Source: Actinoplanes palleronii (GTDB taxonomy: Bacteria > Actinomycetota > Actinomycetes > Mycobacteriales > Micromonosporaceae). From it: 38,619 bases of DNA. The position numbers and the translations under genes are program-made. The notes beneath the pieces are model-generated. The model saw nothing but the letters and a program-made list of their open reading frames with translations. It was not told the DNA's origin and searched no databases. This document shows positions 15,313-23,925 of the stretch, piece after piece. How positions within the stretch are numbered: the stretch's first letter is position 1; the number at the start of each line of letters is the position of its first letter. Location: assembly GCF_016862315.1 (NCBI RefSeq), contig NZ_BOMS01000160.1, positions 1 to 38,619 on the forward strand, read 5' to 3'.

Positions 15313-16423
15313 GACGTGCCGTCCACGGGGAGTTCGGCGTGGACGGTGAAGCCGCCTTCGTCGCGGGGCTCGGCACGCAGTTCGCCACCGAGGGCGGTGA
15401 CACGTTCACGCATACCGAGCAGACCGACACCCGGCACCGACGGCGTCCGCGGCATGGCGATCCCGTCGTCGTCGACCTGGATGACCACTGCGCCGGGGTG
15501 GTAGGCGACCCGGACGGACGCGGTGCCGGCCCGGGCATGGCGGGCAACGTTGGTCAGCGACTCCTGCACGATGCGGTAGGCGGTCCGGTCCACCGCGACC
15601 GGAACGGCGGCACGTTCTCCCTCGACCGACAGCGACGCCCGCAGGCCGGTCGCGGCGGCCCGCTTCACCAGGTCGGGAAGGTGGTCGAGGCCCAACGGCG
15701 GGGAGGTGTCATCGTCGCGCAGCGCTTCCAGGGTGGCGCGCAGTTCCCGTGCCGCTTCGCGGCCGGCGTCCCGGATCGCCAGCAGAGCGTCCGGCACCGG
15801 TTCGCCGCGTTTCTGCGCCACGTGCACGGCGGCCTCGGCCTGCACCTTGATCACGGAGATCTGGTGGGTGAGCGAGTCGTGCAGCTCGCGGGCGATGTGC
15901 AGCCGTTCCTCGTCGGCGCGGCGCAGCGCGTTCTCCTCGCGGGTGCGTTCGGCCTCGTCCGCCCGGCGTTCGGCTTGGCGCAGCGCCTCGCCCGCCGCGG
16001 CGGCGGCGATCAGCCAGGCCAGTTCGAGCACCCCGCGGGCCTGGGCGAACGCCTCGCCGACGCGTCGCGGCCGGAGACCATGGCGGCGGCGGGCAGGGCC
16101 ACCAGCACCATCAGGCTGGTGACCGCGGTGGCGACCCGGCGCCCGGCTCGCATCGCCGAGTACACGGCTACCAGGTACGCGGTCGCGAACACGGCAAGAC
16201 CGGCAGCCTCATAGCCGACCGCGCACAGCCCGGTGACGACCAGGACCGCGACCGGGGCGCGCCGGCGTGCGGCCAGCGCGAGACCGCCGACGGCCAGCAG
16301 CGCGAGGCCGAGCTGCTCGGAGCCGGATGGCGAACCGCGCGCGGCAAGCCCGGCCGCCACCATGATCGCTGTCACCCCGGCAGCGATGATCGCGTCCCGG
16401 ACACCGACCCGTGCACTGCCCAT
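15309..16423 (-). pseudogene. NarL-type sensor histidine kinase split by a frameshift
   Basis: Two overlapping frames together make one kinase of about 370 aa. The first (ATG 16421-16423, stop 16010) holds the N-terminal membrane sensor with about four hydrophobic helices. The second (to 15309) holds the HisKA_3 helix ARELHDSLTHQISV with the phospho-accepting His, the N-box IVQESLTNVARHA and the G-box GVGLLGMRERV. Reading across 16060-16070, SGRD in frame one continues logically as VGEAFAQARGVLELAW in the other, so one base seems to be missing there. This could be a true mutation or a sequencing error. The gene overlaps the response-regulator start by 4 bp. Confidence 0.8.
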
Positions 16424-16488
16424 GAAGGCACCCTAACGGGACGGCCGGGTGCGCGAATCCTGCCGGCGCAGCGCAGCCGACTACCGCG

Positions 16489-16501
16489 GACGTCGTACGT
16501 C
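16489..16501. promoter_or_regulatory. inverted repeat in the kinase/DUF6223 divergent region
   Basis: GACGT-CGT-ACGTC lies between the kinase gene and the divergent DUF6223 gene. The size and location fit a NarL-type response-regulator site, but the arms are only 5 bp. Confidence 0.3.
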
Positions 16502-16638
16502 GCCGGCCTCCTGCCACGCCGGCAGCAGTCCGGGTCCGGCGCTCGTGGCAGCGCGAAGTGCCGACGCCGGCACGATGCCCGGCGCGGACCGGACGGCCAG
16601 GATCGATGACGTCCATCCTGTCCACCGAGGAGAACGTG

Positions 16639-16980
16639 ATGTCCGACCTGATGCTGTTCGCCGCACCGGCCGTGGATGCGGCCACCTTCACCGTCGACCG
16701 GGCGGTGGCCACCGCAGCCGCGGTGACAGCCCTCGCCGGCGCCATCGCCGGCGGGTACGCCCTGGCCCGGCCCGCTGCCGGCGCGGTCCCGCGCAGGGCG
16801 GTCGTCGCGCTGGCGGCCGGCGTGATCGGCGCGCTCACCGGCATCGTGGTGCTGGCCACCGCCGACGGTGGACCCGGCACCGGTAATGGCGTCGTCGGCG
16901 GCTGCGCCGGCGTGGTGCTCGGGCTCATCGCCGCAGTGTCGGGTGGGCTGGCGCTGCGCCGGTCTCGGCGGCGCACCTGA
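16639..16980 (+). CDS. DUF6223 family small membrane protein
   Basis: This is 113 aa. The ATG at 16639 follows GAGGAGAA. It has three hydrophobic helices (about residues 20-43, 50-75 and 85-107) with the characteristic LATADGGPGTGNGVVGG turn between helices two and three, and an Arg-rich end (RRSRRRT). This pattern fits DUF6223, a small actinobacterial membrane family of unknown function. It is transcribed divergently from the NarL-type two-component system and may have been its target; with that system damaged its regulation is unclear. Confidence 0.8.
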   Translation: MSDLMLFAAPAVDAATFTVDRAVATAAAVTALAGAIAGGYALARPAAGAVPRRAVVALAAGVIGALTGIVVLATADGGPGTGNGVVGGCAGVVLGLIAAVSGGLALRRSRRRT

Positions 16981-17001
16981 CCGGCGGCGCCGGCGCCATG
17001 C

Positions 17002-17024
17002 ACCCGCCGCGGGCCAGGGCGGGT
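17002..17024. terminator. terminator hairpin between convergent genes
   Basis: ACCCGCC (17002-17008) pairs with GGCGGGT (17018-17024) across a 9-nt loop. It lies in the 47-bp gap between the DUF6223 gene and the sigma-factor gene, which converge. Confidence 0.6.
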
Positions 17025-17027
17025 CGC

Positions 17028-17822
17028 TCAGACCGTGGCGCCGTCGAGCCGGCGCCGCAGCTTGGTGAGGGCCTTGGTCAGCAGCCGGGAGACGTGCATC
17101 TGGGAGATGCCGATCTGCTCGGCGATCTGCTGCTGGGTCAGGTTGTCGTAGAACCGCAGGCTGACGATCTTCTGCTCGCGCTCGTCGAGACCGGCCATCG
17201 CCGGGCCGAGGGTGATGCGCAGCTCGGCGTGCCCGTAGCCGGCGTCCTCGCCACCGAGGGTGTCACCGAGCTCGGTGCCGCCTTCGGTGATCGGGGTGGA
17301 GAGGCTTGTCGCGTTGTAGGCGCGGGCGCCTTCGAGACCCTCGATCACCTCGTCCTCGCTGATGCCCAGGTGGGTGGCGATGTCGGCGACGGTCGGCGAG
17401 CGGCCCAGGGTGTTGCTGAGCGTGTTGTTGGCACCGGTGATGGCCAGCCGCAGCTCCTGCAGCCGGCGCGGCACGCGGATCGACCAGGTCTTGTCCCGGA
17501 AGTGCCGCTTGAGCTCACCGACGATGGTCGGGACCGCGAACCCGGCGAAGTCGACGCCGCGCTCGGCATCGAACCTGTCGACCGCCTTGATCAGCCCCAT
17601 GATCGCGACCTGGTGCAGGTCGTCGCGGGGCTCGCCGCGGTTGGCGTAACGGTTGGCCAGGTGCCGGGCCAGCGGCAGCCACGCCTCGATCGCCCGGTCG
17701 CGCAGGCCGGGCCGGGACGGGTGACCGGCCGGCATGGCCGCCATCGCGTTGATCAGCTCGCTGGCCGGGTCAGCGCTCGTGGCGGCGTCGACCGGGGCGG
17801 CGGTGTCAACGGTGACGGTCAT
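17028..17822 (-). CDS. SigB/SigF/SigG-type RNA polymerase sigma factor
   Basis: This is 264 aa. The ATG at 17820-17822 has GAGGAG upstream. Region 2 is clear (ANRYANRGEPRDDLHQVA, then LIKAVDRFDAERGVDFAGFA and RHFRDKTWSIRVPRR for 2.3-2.4). Region 3 is around TVADIATHLGISEDEV. Region 4 ends with LTQQQIAEQIGISQMHVSRL. Length and motifs fit the alternative general-stress or sporulation sigma family of actinobacteria. Such factors are normally held by an anti-sigma kinase (RsbW-like) encoded next door; none is adjacent here, so the partner must be elsewhere. Confidence 0.93.
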   Translation of the reverse strand: MTVTVDTAAPVDAATSADPASELINAMAAMPAGHPSRPGLRDRAIEAWLPLARHLANRYANRGEPRDDLHQVAIMGLIKAVDRFDAERGVDFAGFAVPTIVGELKRHFRDKTWSIRVPRRLQELRLAITGANNTLSNTLGRSPTVADIATHLGISEDEVIEGLEGARAYNATSLSTPITEGGTELGDTLGGEDAGYGHAELRITLGPAMAGLDEREQKIVSLRFYDNLTQQQIAEQIGISQMHVSRLLTKALTKLRRRLDGATV

Positions 17823-18044
17823 CGGGGTGCTCCTCGCGCTCAGCCAACACAACAGCCGCGCGTCGCTCGACCCGTGAGGCGGCTCAGTATCCCCCACACC
17901 GTCGTCAACTGCGGCTCTCCAGCGATACCCATCACCAAACCAGGTCAAAACCATCCTTTCGTACGTCATAGTGGCGCCGCAAAGGGGATGCGGCGGGCTC
18001 CTGTTGCCCGCCCGACCCGGGTGTCCGAGAGGGCTGACCGGCCG

Positions 18045-18617
18045 ATGCGCAGTGATGGGGCCCTGGGCCCGGTAGCGGCCGATGTCGCCCGCCCGCAGAA
18101 ATCGCTTGGCGCCGGGCGGTTCGTGACGCCGTTCTCGTTCACCAGGATGACGTGGATCAAGCCATCGCTGCTCTGGCTGATGCATCGCAGCAACTGGGCC
18201 CGCAAGCCCGCCCAGGAAAGAATCCTCGCCGTCCGCATCACCCGCGCAGGCTGGGAGCAGGCGCTCGCACAGGCGGTCCTCACCGCCCCGGAGTCCTCGG
18301 TGTACGGCAACGCGGCCGCCTGGAACAGCGCATTCGAACGCGCGGCGGTGCATGTGCAATGGGACCCGGAGCGGACGCTCCGAGGGGCGCCGCTCAACCA
18401 CTACAGCATTCAGGTCGGCGTGGGCCGCGAGCTGATCCGCACCTATGTCGATGAATGGATCGTCGGCCTGGCGGACATCACACCCACGGTGCACCGGGCC
18501 GCCGGACTGATCCGGGCAGGCCACAGCGCCAAGGCGGAACGACTGCTACCCGCGGAACGCGTCTACGCACTGAACCCCGCCCTCGCCCGGCGCATCAACG
18601 CCGACGGGCCGAGGTGA
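18045..18617 (+). CDS. DUF4291 family protein
   Basis: The DUF4291 core is unmistakable: RMTWIKPSLLWLMHRS, then AVRITRAGWEQAL, VQWDPERTL, and LIRTYVDEWIVGL, ending with ALNPALARRINAD. The start is uncertain. ATG 18045 gives 190 aa, about the family length, but the first 20 residues do not resemble the usual VYQAY-type N-terminus; homology begins near GAGRFVTPF. ATG 18147 (MTWIK) would cut into the conserved part. The 5' end may therefore have been replaced. The biochemical function of the family is not known. It is convergent with the aldo/keto reductase gene. Confidence 0.8.
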   Translation: MRSDGALGPVAADVARPQKSLGAGRFVTPFSFTRMTWIKPSLLWLMHRSNWARKPAQERILAVRITRAGWEQALAQAVLTAPESSVYGNAAAWNSAFERAAVHVQWDPERTLRGAPLNHYSIQVGVGRELIRTYVDEWIVGLADITPTVHRAAGLIRAGHSAKAERLLPAERVYALNPALARRINADGPR

Positions 18618-18684
18618 GCGTCCGGCAGTTCCTTTTCCTCGCGGCGCTTGCCCGCGGTGCCGGCGTTGTCGTCGATGACCGTGC

Positions 18685-19665
18685 TCACCGGTCGATCGCG
18701 GCCATGTTGGCCTCGTCGTGGCGGGCGCCGGCCGCGGGTTCGAGGGCGTCGAGGCGCTCGAGCTGGCCGGCGGTGAGCTCGACGGTGTCGGCGGCGGTGT
18801 TCTCCTCGACGCGGGCGACCCGGCGGGTGCCGGGGATCGGGGCGATGTCGGTGCCGCGAGTGAGCAACCAGGCCAGGGCGGTCTGCGCGGGCGTGGCGCC
18901 GATCTCCGCGCCGATCGCGGTGACCTCGTCGACGATGGCCAGGTTGCGCCGGAAGTTCTCGCCGGTGAACCGTGGGTTGGTTGTGCGCCAGTCGTCGTCG
19001 GCGAAGTCGTCGACCGAGCGGATCTGCCCGGTCAGCAGGCCGTGCCCCAGTGGCGAATACGGCACGAGGCCGATGCCGAGCTCGCGCAGCAGCGGCAGGA
19101 TCTCGGCCTCCACGTCACGGGTCCACAGCGAGTACTCGGTCTGCAGGGCGGACACCGGCTGCACGGCGTGGGCGCGGCGGATGGTGTCCGGCGACGCCTC
19201 GGACAGGCCGAAGTGCAGCACCTTGCCCTGCTTGATCAGCTCGGCGACCGCGCCGGCGGTCTCCTCGATCGGCGTGGTGCGGTCGACCCGGTGCTGGTAG
19301 TACAGGTCGATGTGATCGGTGCCGAGCCGGGTGAGCGACCCTTCGACCGCGGTCCTGATGTTGGCGGCGGTGCTGTCGTTCACCCCGGGCCCGCCGCCCG
19401 CGTGCGAGACGATGCCGAACTTGGTGGCGATCCGCACCTGGTCGCGGCGGCCCTTGATCGCTTCGCCGACGAGCTGTTCGCTCAGGAACGGGCCGTAGAT
19501 CTCCGCCGTGTCGATGTGGGTCACCCCAAGATCAAGAGCACGATTTATCGTACGAATGGACTCGGCGTGGTCGAGAGCGCCTTCGCTGGTGTAGACGCCG
19601 GCCATGGTCATCGCGCCGAGGCCGATGCGGGAGACTTCCAGGCCGCCGAGGTGTGCGTTCTTCAC
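18685..19665 (-). CDS. aldo/keto reductase
   Basis: This is 326 aa from a GTG at 19663-19665 with AGGGAAGA just upstream; the frame extends further but the added residues do not fit the family. The catalytic tetrad is present: Asp52 and Tyr57 in IDTAEIYG, Lys82 in ATKFG, His125 in YYQHRVD. The NADPH-binding end is visible as IPGTRRVARVEENTAA. It belongs to the AKR13-like group of oxidoreductases; the substrate is unknown. It follows a TetR and an XRE regulator gene in the same direction, with a 116-bp gap before it, so it is probably controlled by one of them. Confidence 0.92.
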   Translation of the reverse strand: MKNAHLGGLEVSRIGLGAMTMAGVYTSEGALDHAESIRTINRALDLGVTHIDTAEIYGPFLSEQLVGEAIKGRRDQVRIATKFGIVSHAGGGPGVNDSTAANIRTAVEGSLTRLGTDHIDLYYQHRVDRTTPIEETAGAVAELIKQGKVLHFGLSEASPDTIRRAHAVQPVSALQTEYSLWTRDVEAEILPLLRELGIGLVPYSPLGHGLLTGQIRSVDDFADDDWRTTNPRFTGENFRRNLAIVDEVTAIGAEIGATPAQTALAWLLTRGTDIAPIPGTRRVARVEENTAADTVELTAGQLERLDALEPAAGARHDEANMAAIDR

Positions 19666-19781
19666 GATGGTCTTCCCTGTCGTTGCGGGTGGCCCGGCCT
19701 GATCGGTGGGCAGTACCCAGGGAACCGCCACCGCGGGCAGCGGAGAAGTCACTGCTGGAGGGTGTACCGCCAGCCCACCAC

Positions 19782-20648
19782 TCAGCGGCGCTCGGGTGCC
19801 TGGTCACGGCTGGCGGCCCAGCTCGACAGCAGGCGCAGCGCGTCGTCACCGGTCGAGCCGGCCGGGGCGCTGAGCAGGGTCAGGGTCAGGCCGGGGTCCG
19901 CGGCCAGGTGCAGGTTCTCGAAGTGCAGGTCGAAGTCGCCGACGACCGGGTGGTGGAACTGTTTGATCCCGGTGCGGTGCAGGCGTACGTCGTGCGCCGC
20001 CCAGCGGGTGCGGAACTCCTCGCTGCGGGTGCTCAGCTCGCCGACCAGGTCGGTGAGCGCCTTGTCGTACGGATCGCGTCCGGCCTCGGTGCGCAGCATC
20101 GCGACGGTGTCGGCGGCGATCCGCTCCCAGTCGCGCCAGAAGTCCCGGGCCCGCGGGTCGAGGAACGCGAAACGGACGTGGTTCGCCGGGCGGGCCGGGT
20201 CCTCGAACATCGGCGCGTAGAGCGCCTGCGCGAGGGCGTTGGCGGCGAGCACGTCCCCGCGGCCGTTGCCGACGAACGCCGGCACGTCGGTCATCAGCTC
20301 CAGGACCCGGGCCACGCCGGGCCGGATCTGCGGTGCGGCCGGCCGGCGACGGGTGCGGGTGGCCGGCCCGGCGGCGCGGGCCAGGTCGGCGAGGTGCTGC
20401 TGTTCGGCCTCGTCGAGGTGCAGGGCGCGGGCCAGGGCGTCCAGGACGCTGTCCGAGACGCCGGCGAGGTCACCGCGTTCGAGCTGGGCGTAGTACTCGA
20501 CGCTGACCCCGGCGAGATCGGCGACCTCGCTGCGGCGCAGGCCCGGCACCCGCCGGTTGCGGTTGTAGCTGGTCAGACCGGCCTGCTCGGGGGTGAGCCG
20601 GGCGCGGCGCGAGCTGAGGAACGCCTTCACCTCGGCACGGTTGTCCAC
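19782..20648 (-). CDS. XRE-family regulator with MmyB-like ligand domain
   Basis: This is 288 aa from a GTG at 20646-20648. The helix-turn-helix spans residues 10-70 (LTPEQAGL, VPGLRRSEVADLAGVS, YYAQLERG). The C-terminal part (about 105-270) is the MmyB-like ligand-binding domain (NHVRFAFLDPRARDFWRDW, FHHPVVGDFDLHFENL). This type is common beside oxidoreductase genes in actinobacteria. The start lies one base beyond the stop of the TetR gene, so the two regulators are in one transcript. Confidence 0.9.
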   Translation of the reverse strand: MDNRAEVKAFLSSRRARLTPEQAGLTSYNRNRRVPGLRRSEVADLAGVSVEYYAQLERGDLAGVSDSVLDALARALHLDEAEQQHLADLARAAGPATRTRRRPAAPQIRPGVARVLELMTDVPAFVGNGRGDVLAANALAQALYAPMFEDPARPANHVRFAFLDPRARDFWRDWERIAADTVAMLRTEAGRDPYDKALTDLVGELSTRSEEFRTRWAAHDVRLHRTGIKQFHHPVVGDFDLHFENLHLAADPGLTLTLLSAPAGSTGDDALRLLSSWAASRDQAPERR

Positions 20649-20649
20649 G

Positions 20650-21219
20650 TCAGGTCCCCGATGCCACGGCGCACAGGGCGGTGACCGCTCGCACCACGAC
20701 GTCGCGGTGGGCTCGCTGGCGCGCCCGCAGGTCCAGGCCGCCGACCGCGCGCAGGCCGTCCGGGACGGCGTGCCAGGCGGTGCTGATCGCCACGACGATC
20801 TCCAGGATGTCGATGGCGGTGCGGTCGTCGGGCAGGCTCATCGTCGTACGCAAAGCCTGTGCTTTTTCCAGGTGTGAGGCGATCTCGCCGGGGGTGGCGT
20901 CGTTGCGCTCCAGGCCACGCCAGTGGGTCAGCCGCAGCAGGTCCGGGGCGGCGCTGAGCGCGTCGAACAGCGCGCCCGCATAGCCGGGCAGGTCGTCGGG
21001 GGTGTAGGGCGCCGCGTCGGCGAGCACACCCAGCCGGTCGCCGAGCACCGCGTCGAACAGGTCTTCCTTGGAGCCGAAGTAGGCGTAGATGGCCTGCTTG
21101 TTGGCCTTCGCGGCGGCGGCGATGCGGTCGACGCGGGCGCCGGCCAGACCACGCTCGGAGAACTCCCGGTAGGCCGCGTCGAGCAGGCGGACGCGGGTGG
21201 CGGCGGAGTCGTACGGCAT
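20650..21219 (-). CDS. TetR-family regulator
   Basis: This is 189 aa from the ATG at 21217-21219. The N-terminal helix-turn-helix is typical (VDRIAAAAKANKQAIYAYFGSKEDLF). The C-terminal domain includes WRGLERND, seen in several actinobacterial TetR proteins that guard NAD(P)-dependent oxidoreductases. It leads an apparent operon with the XRE regulator and the reductase, and is divergent from the SnoaL-like gene. Three repeats of CCAACCGG type in the shared upstream region are its probable operators. Confidence 0.9.
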   Translation of the reverse strand: MPYDSAATRVRLLDAAYREFSERGLAGARVDRIAAAAKANKQAIYAYFGSKEDLFDAVLGDRLGVLADAAPYTPDDLPGYAGALFDALSAAPDLLRLTHWRGLERNDATPGEIASHLEKAQALRTTMSLPDDRTAIDILEIVVAISTAWHAVPDGLRAVGGLDLRARQRAHRDVVVRAVTALCAVASGT

Positions 21220-21233
21220 AGAACCCACAGTAA

Positions 21234-21337
21234 GCAACCAACCACCTGGTTGCAAAGCACGGCCCGGAATTAAAACCAACCGGATGGTTGCAATCGTGGC
21301 GGGACAGCGCCTACGGTGTTCCCAACCAACCGGTTGG
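21234..21337. promoter_or_regulatory. three TetR operator-like sites in a divergent promoter region
   Basis: Site 1, 21234-21253: GCAACCA-N6-TGGTTGC. Site 2, 21274-21290: AACCA-ACCGGA-TGGTT. Site 3, 21326-21337: the perfect palindrome CCAACCGGTTGG. All share the core (C)AACCAACCxxxTGGTT. Sites 1 and 2 lie near the TetR start, site 3 nearer the SnoaL-like gene, so both directions can be repressed together. Confidence 0.8.
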
Positions 21338-21387
21338 ATTCTTGGATCTGATCGACGATGACCACCACATACCGAAAGCAGAAAATC

Positions 21388-21783
21388 ATGGACACGAAGA
21401 CCGTCGTACGACAGTTCTGGGCCGGTTACGAGAGCGGTGACCTCGACGCCACCTGGGCACGCTGGGTCTCCCCCGCGCTGCGCATCCACCCGTCCTCGGG
21501 CTACGAGTTCACCCGCGAGACCTGGCTGGCCGCCGAGAAACAGCTCCTGGAGGCGTTCGACGACGTCAGCGTCACGATCCTCGACCAGGTCGCCGAGGCC
21601 GACAGGGTCGCCACCCGCTGGTCGGTGACCGCCACGCAGAAGGCGCCGTTCTTCGGCGTGCCGTCGGCCGGGCACACCGCCACCCTGACCGGCACCACCG
21701 TCGACCGCATCGCCGGCGACCAGATCGTCGAGCACTGGGCCGAGGTGAGCGTCCCGCAGTTCCTCCAGCAACTGACCGCATAG
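21388..21783 (+). CDS. SnoaL-like polyketide-cyclase/ester-cyclase family protein
   Basis: This is 131 aa from the ATG at 21388; an ATG ten codons upstream is also in frame. It has the NTF2-like fold pattern of the SnoaL family: VVRQFWAGYESGDLDATWARWVSP at the start, then IHPSSGYEFTR, the strands VATRWSVTATQ and TLTGTTVDRIAGDQIVEHW. Many such proteins are small-molecule-binding or isomerase/cyclase enzymes, and many are uncharacterised. It is divergent from the TetR-led operon and shares the operator region, so it is probably induced with the reductase. Confidence 0.82.
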   Translation: MDTKTVVRQFWAGYESGDLDATWARWVSPALRIHPSSGYEFTRETWLAAEKQLLEAFDDVSVTILDQVAEADRVATRWSVTATQKAPFFGVPSAGHTATLTGTTVDRIAGDQIVEHWAEVSVPQFLQQLTA

Positions 21784-21885
21784 CCGGCCACCGCCGCTCG
21801 TCCGTGAACCCCGCGGACGGGCGGAAATACGTTTCTCCGGCAGCCGGCATTCCCTAGGATCTTCGGTGATCAAGGAGATGACACG

Positions 21886-23895
21886 GTGGGCGATTACCAG
21901 CAGTTCGTGACGGATGTGACCACCCGGCTGTCCGCAATGGCCAAGGGCGAGTTGTACGTCGCCGGCGACAGTCTCGACCGGGATTCGCTCTGGCTCACCT
22001 TTCTCGAATCCTTCCCGGCCGGCACCAATCCCCGGTTCCGCGAGCGGTCCGAGTACGACTGCTCGACCTGCCGCGGGTTCATCAAGAACTTCGGCAACGT
22101 CGTCGAGATCCACGACGGGCAGGTCCGCACCGTCTGGTCCGGAGTGTCGGCAGCCGACCCGGTCTTCTCCGTCGTCGCCGGCGCACTGGACGAATTCGTC
22201 GGCACGCTGCCGTTGTCCGGCGTTTTCCGGTCCACCGAGGCGCAGTACGGGGCGAAGACGACCCGGACGCTGCGCGACGGCCAGGTCGAGGTGTGGCACC
22301 ACCTGCACGGACAGGTGGCGCAGCGGCACCGCACCGAGGACGTCGGCGTGGCGCGGGGCACCTTCGACGCCACGGTCCAGGTGTTCCAGCGCGGCCTGAC
22401 CGAGCTGACCCGGCAGGCGCTGGACACCGTCGTCGACCTCATCGACGACAACGCCCTCTACCGCGGCGAGGAGCACGGCCGGGCGGTGGCCGAGTTCCGG
22501 TCGCTGCAGAACGGATGGACGCAGGCGGCCGACGCGCGGGCCTTCGTGTTCGCCAACGCCATGAACCCGGCGGCCCGGTTCCGCAACACGGTGATCGGCA
22601 CCCTCGTCCAGGATCTCTCCGCGGGCGTCGACCTGGAGCAGGCGGTCCGGTCGTTCGAGGCGAAGGTCGCACCGCAGAACTACCAGCGCCCCACCGCGTT
22701 GATCACCCCGGCCATGGTCAAGGCCGCCATGAAGACCATCGACGAGCTGGGCATCGAGGAGTCGCTGCAGCGACGGTTCGCCCGGCTGTCCGACGTGTCG
22801 GTCACCAACGTGCTGTGGGTCGACAACGACACCCAGTCGCGGATGAAGGACGGCATCGAAGGACTGCTCATGCAGGCGGCCACCACCAGGTCCTCGGGCG
22901 CGCGCCTTCGTGACGCGAAGCCGGAGGAGGTTCCCGTGCTCACCTTCATGAAGGACATCCTGCCCGGCGCCGCGAGCATCGACCTGTGGGTCGCCAACAG
23001 CCACGAACCGCACTTCGTCAGCCTCACCACCGGCCGGCACCCGGACGCACCGCGGCTGTTCACCTGGGACAACGACTTCGCCTGGTCCTACGGCGGCAAC
23101 GTCACCGACTCGATCAAGGAGAAGGTCAAGCGGGCCGGCGGCAACGTCACCGGCAAGCTGCGGGTGAGCCTGTCCTGGTTCAACCACGACGACCTCGACC
23201 TGCACGTGTACGAACCCGACGGCACCCACATCTGGTACCAGGAGAAGCGCAACAAACTAGACGTCGACATGAACGCGAGCGGGCCGTACTCCCGCGAGCC
23301 GGTGGAGAACGTCACCTGGACCGGCAAGGTCCCCGACGGCGAGTACCGGATCGCGGTGAACCAGTTCAACAAGCGCGAAAGCACCCGGGCCGGCTTCGTG
23401 ATCGAGACGGAGAGCAACGGGAAGATCGAGCACTACAGCTACGAGCGGGCGGTCAGCCAGAAGGAAACCGTCGAGGTGGGCCGGATGACGGTCGCCGGCG
23501 AGGTGATCACCGCTTTCCGGCCGGGTAAGGACATGCAGTCGGGCAGCGCCGGCAAGGACCTGTGGGGCATCACCACCGAACAGTTCGTGCCGGTGTCCAC
23601 CCTCATGTACTCGCCGAACTACTTCGACGGCAGCGAAGTCGGCAACCGCCACTACTTCTTCATGCTGAAAGGGTGCGTGAACGACCAGCCGACCCGGGGG
23701 ATCTACAACGAGTTCCTCCGCCGTGACCTGCAGCCGCACCGCAAGGTGTTCGAGGTCCTCGGCGACCGCACCAAGTGCGAGCCGTCCGCCGACCAGCTGT
23801 CCGGCCTCGGTTTCAGCTCCACGGTCCGCAGCTCCGTGCTCGCCAAGGTGACCATGACCGGCGGCCGGCGTCAGCTCATCAGCATCCAGTTCTGA
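21886..23895 (+). CDS. large conserved protein of a phage-associated family, function unknown
   Basis: This is 669 aa. The GTG start at 21886 has AAGGAG 8 nt upstream. Residues 1-120 carry ERSEYDCSTCRGFIKNFGNV with a CxxC pair that could bind metal. The middle (about 150-330) is helical, with NAMNPAARFRNTVIGTLVQD and FEAKVAPQNYQRPTALI. Residues 420-510 form a beta-sandwich-like segment with VSLSWFNHDDLDLHVYEPDG, similar in flavour to DUF2135/YfaP-type domains. The C-terminal block (HYFFMLKGCVNDQPTRGIYN, DQLSGLGFSST) is strongly patterned. I recall close relatives in phage genomes and scattered bacteria, always as hypothetical proteins and paired with a small partner like the next gene. No membrane segment or signal peptide. 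No phage structural genes are nearby. Confidence 0.85.
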   Translation: MGDYQQFVTDVTTRLSAMAKGELYVAGDSLDRDSLWLTFLESFPAGTNPRFRERSEYDCSTCRGFIKNFGNVVEIHDGQVRTVWSGVSAADPVFSVVAGALDEFVGTLPLSGVFRSTEAQYGAKTTRTLRDGQVEVWHHLHGQVAQRHRTEDVGVARGTFDATVQVFQRGLTELTRQALDTVVDLIDDNALYRGEEHGRAVAEFRSLQNGWTQAADARAFVFANAMNPAARFRNTVIGTLVQDLSAGVDLEQAVRSFEAKVAPQNYQRPTALITPAMVKAAMKTIDELGIEESLQRRFARLSDVSVTNVLWVDNDTQSRMKDGIEGLLMQAATTRSSGARLRDAKPEEVPVLTFMKDILPGAASIDLWVANSHEPHFVSLTTGRHPDAPRLFTWDNDFAWSYGGNVTDSIKEKVKRAGGNVTGKLRVSLSWFNHDDLDLHVYEPDGTHIWYQEKRNKLDVDMNASGPYSREPVENVTWTGKVPDGEYRIAVNQFNKRESTRAGFVIETESNGKIEHYSYERAVSQKETVEVGRMTVAGEVITAFRPGKDMQSGSAGKDLWGITTEQFVPVSTLMYSPNYFDGSEVGNRHYFFMLKGCVNDQPTRGIYNEFLRRDLQPHRKVFEVLGDRTKCEPSADQLSGLGFSSTVRSSVLAKVTMTGGRRQLISIQF

Positions 23896-23925
23896 TCCCC
23901 ACCCCGACATCCGAGAGAGGTCACC

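Noticed and set aside
18000..18524. Upstream extension of the sigma-factor frame to 18524
   Set aside because: The ATG at 17822 has a good ribosome site and the family start; the extension is antisense to the DUF4291 gene.
20650..23229. Open minus-strand frame of about 860 codons reaching across the SnoaL-like and phage-type genes
   Set aside because: Only the part after 21219 (TetR) is real. The upstream part is antisense to well-supported plus-strand genes.
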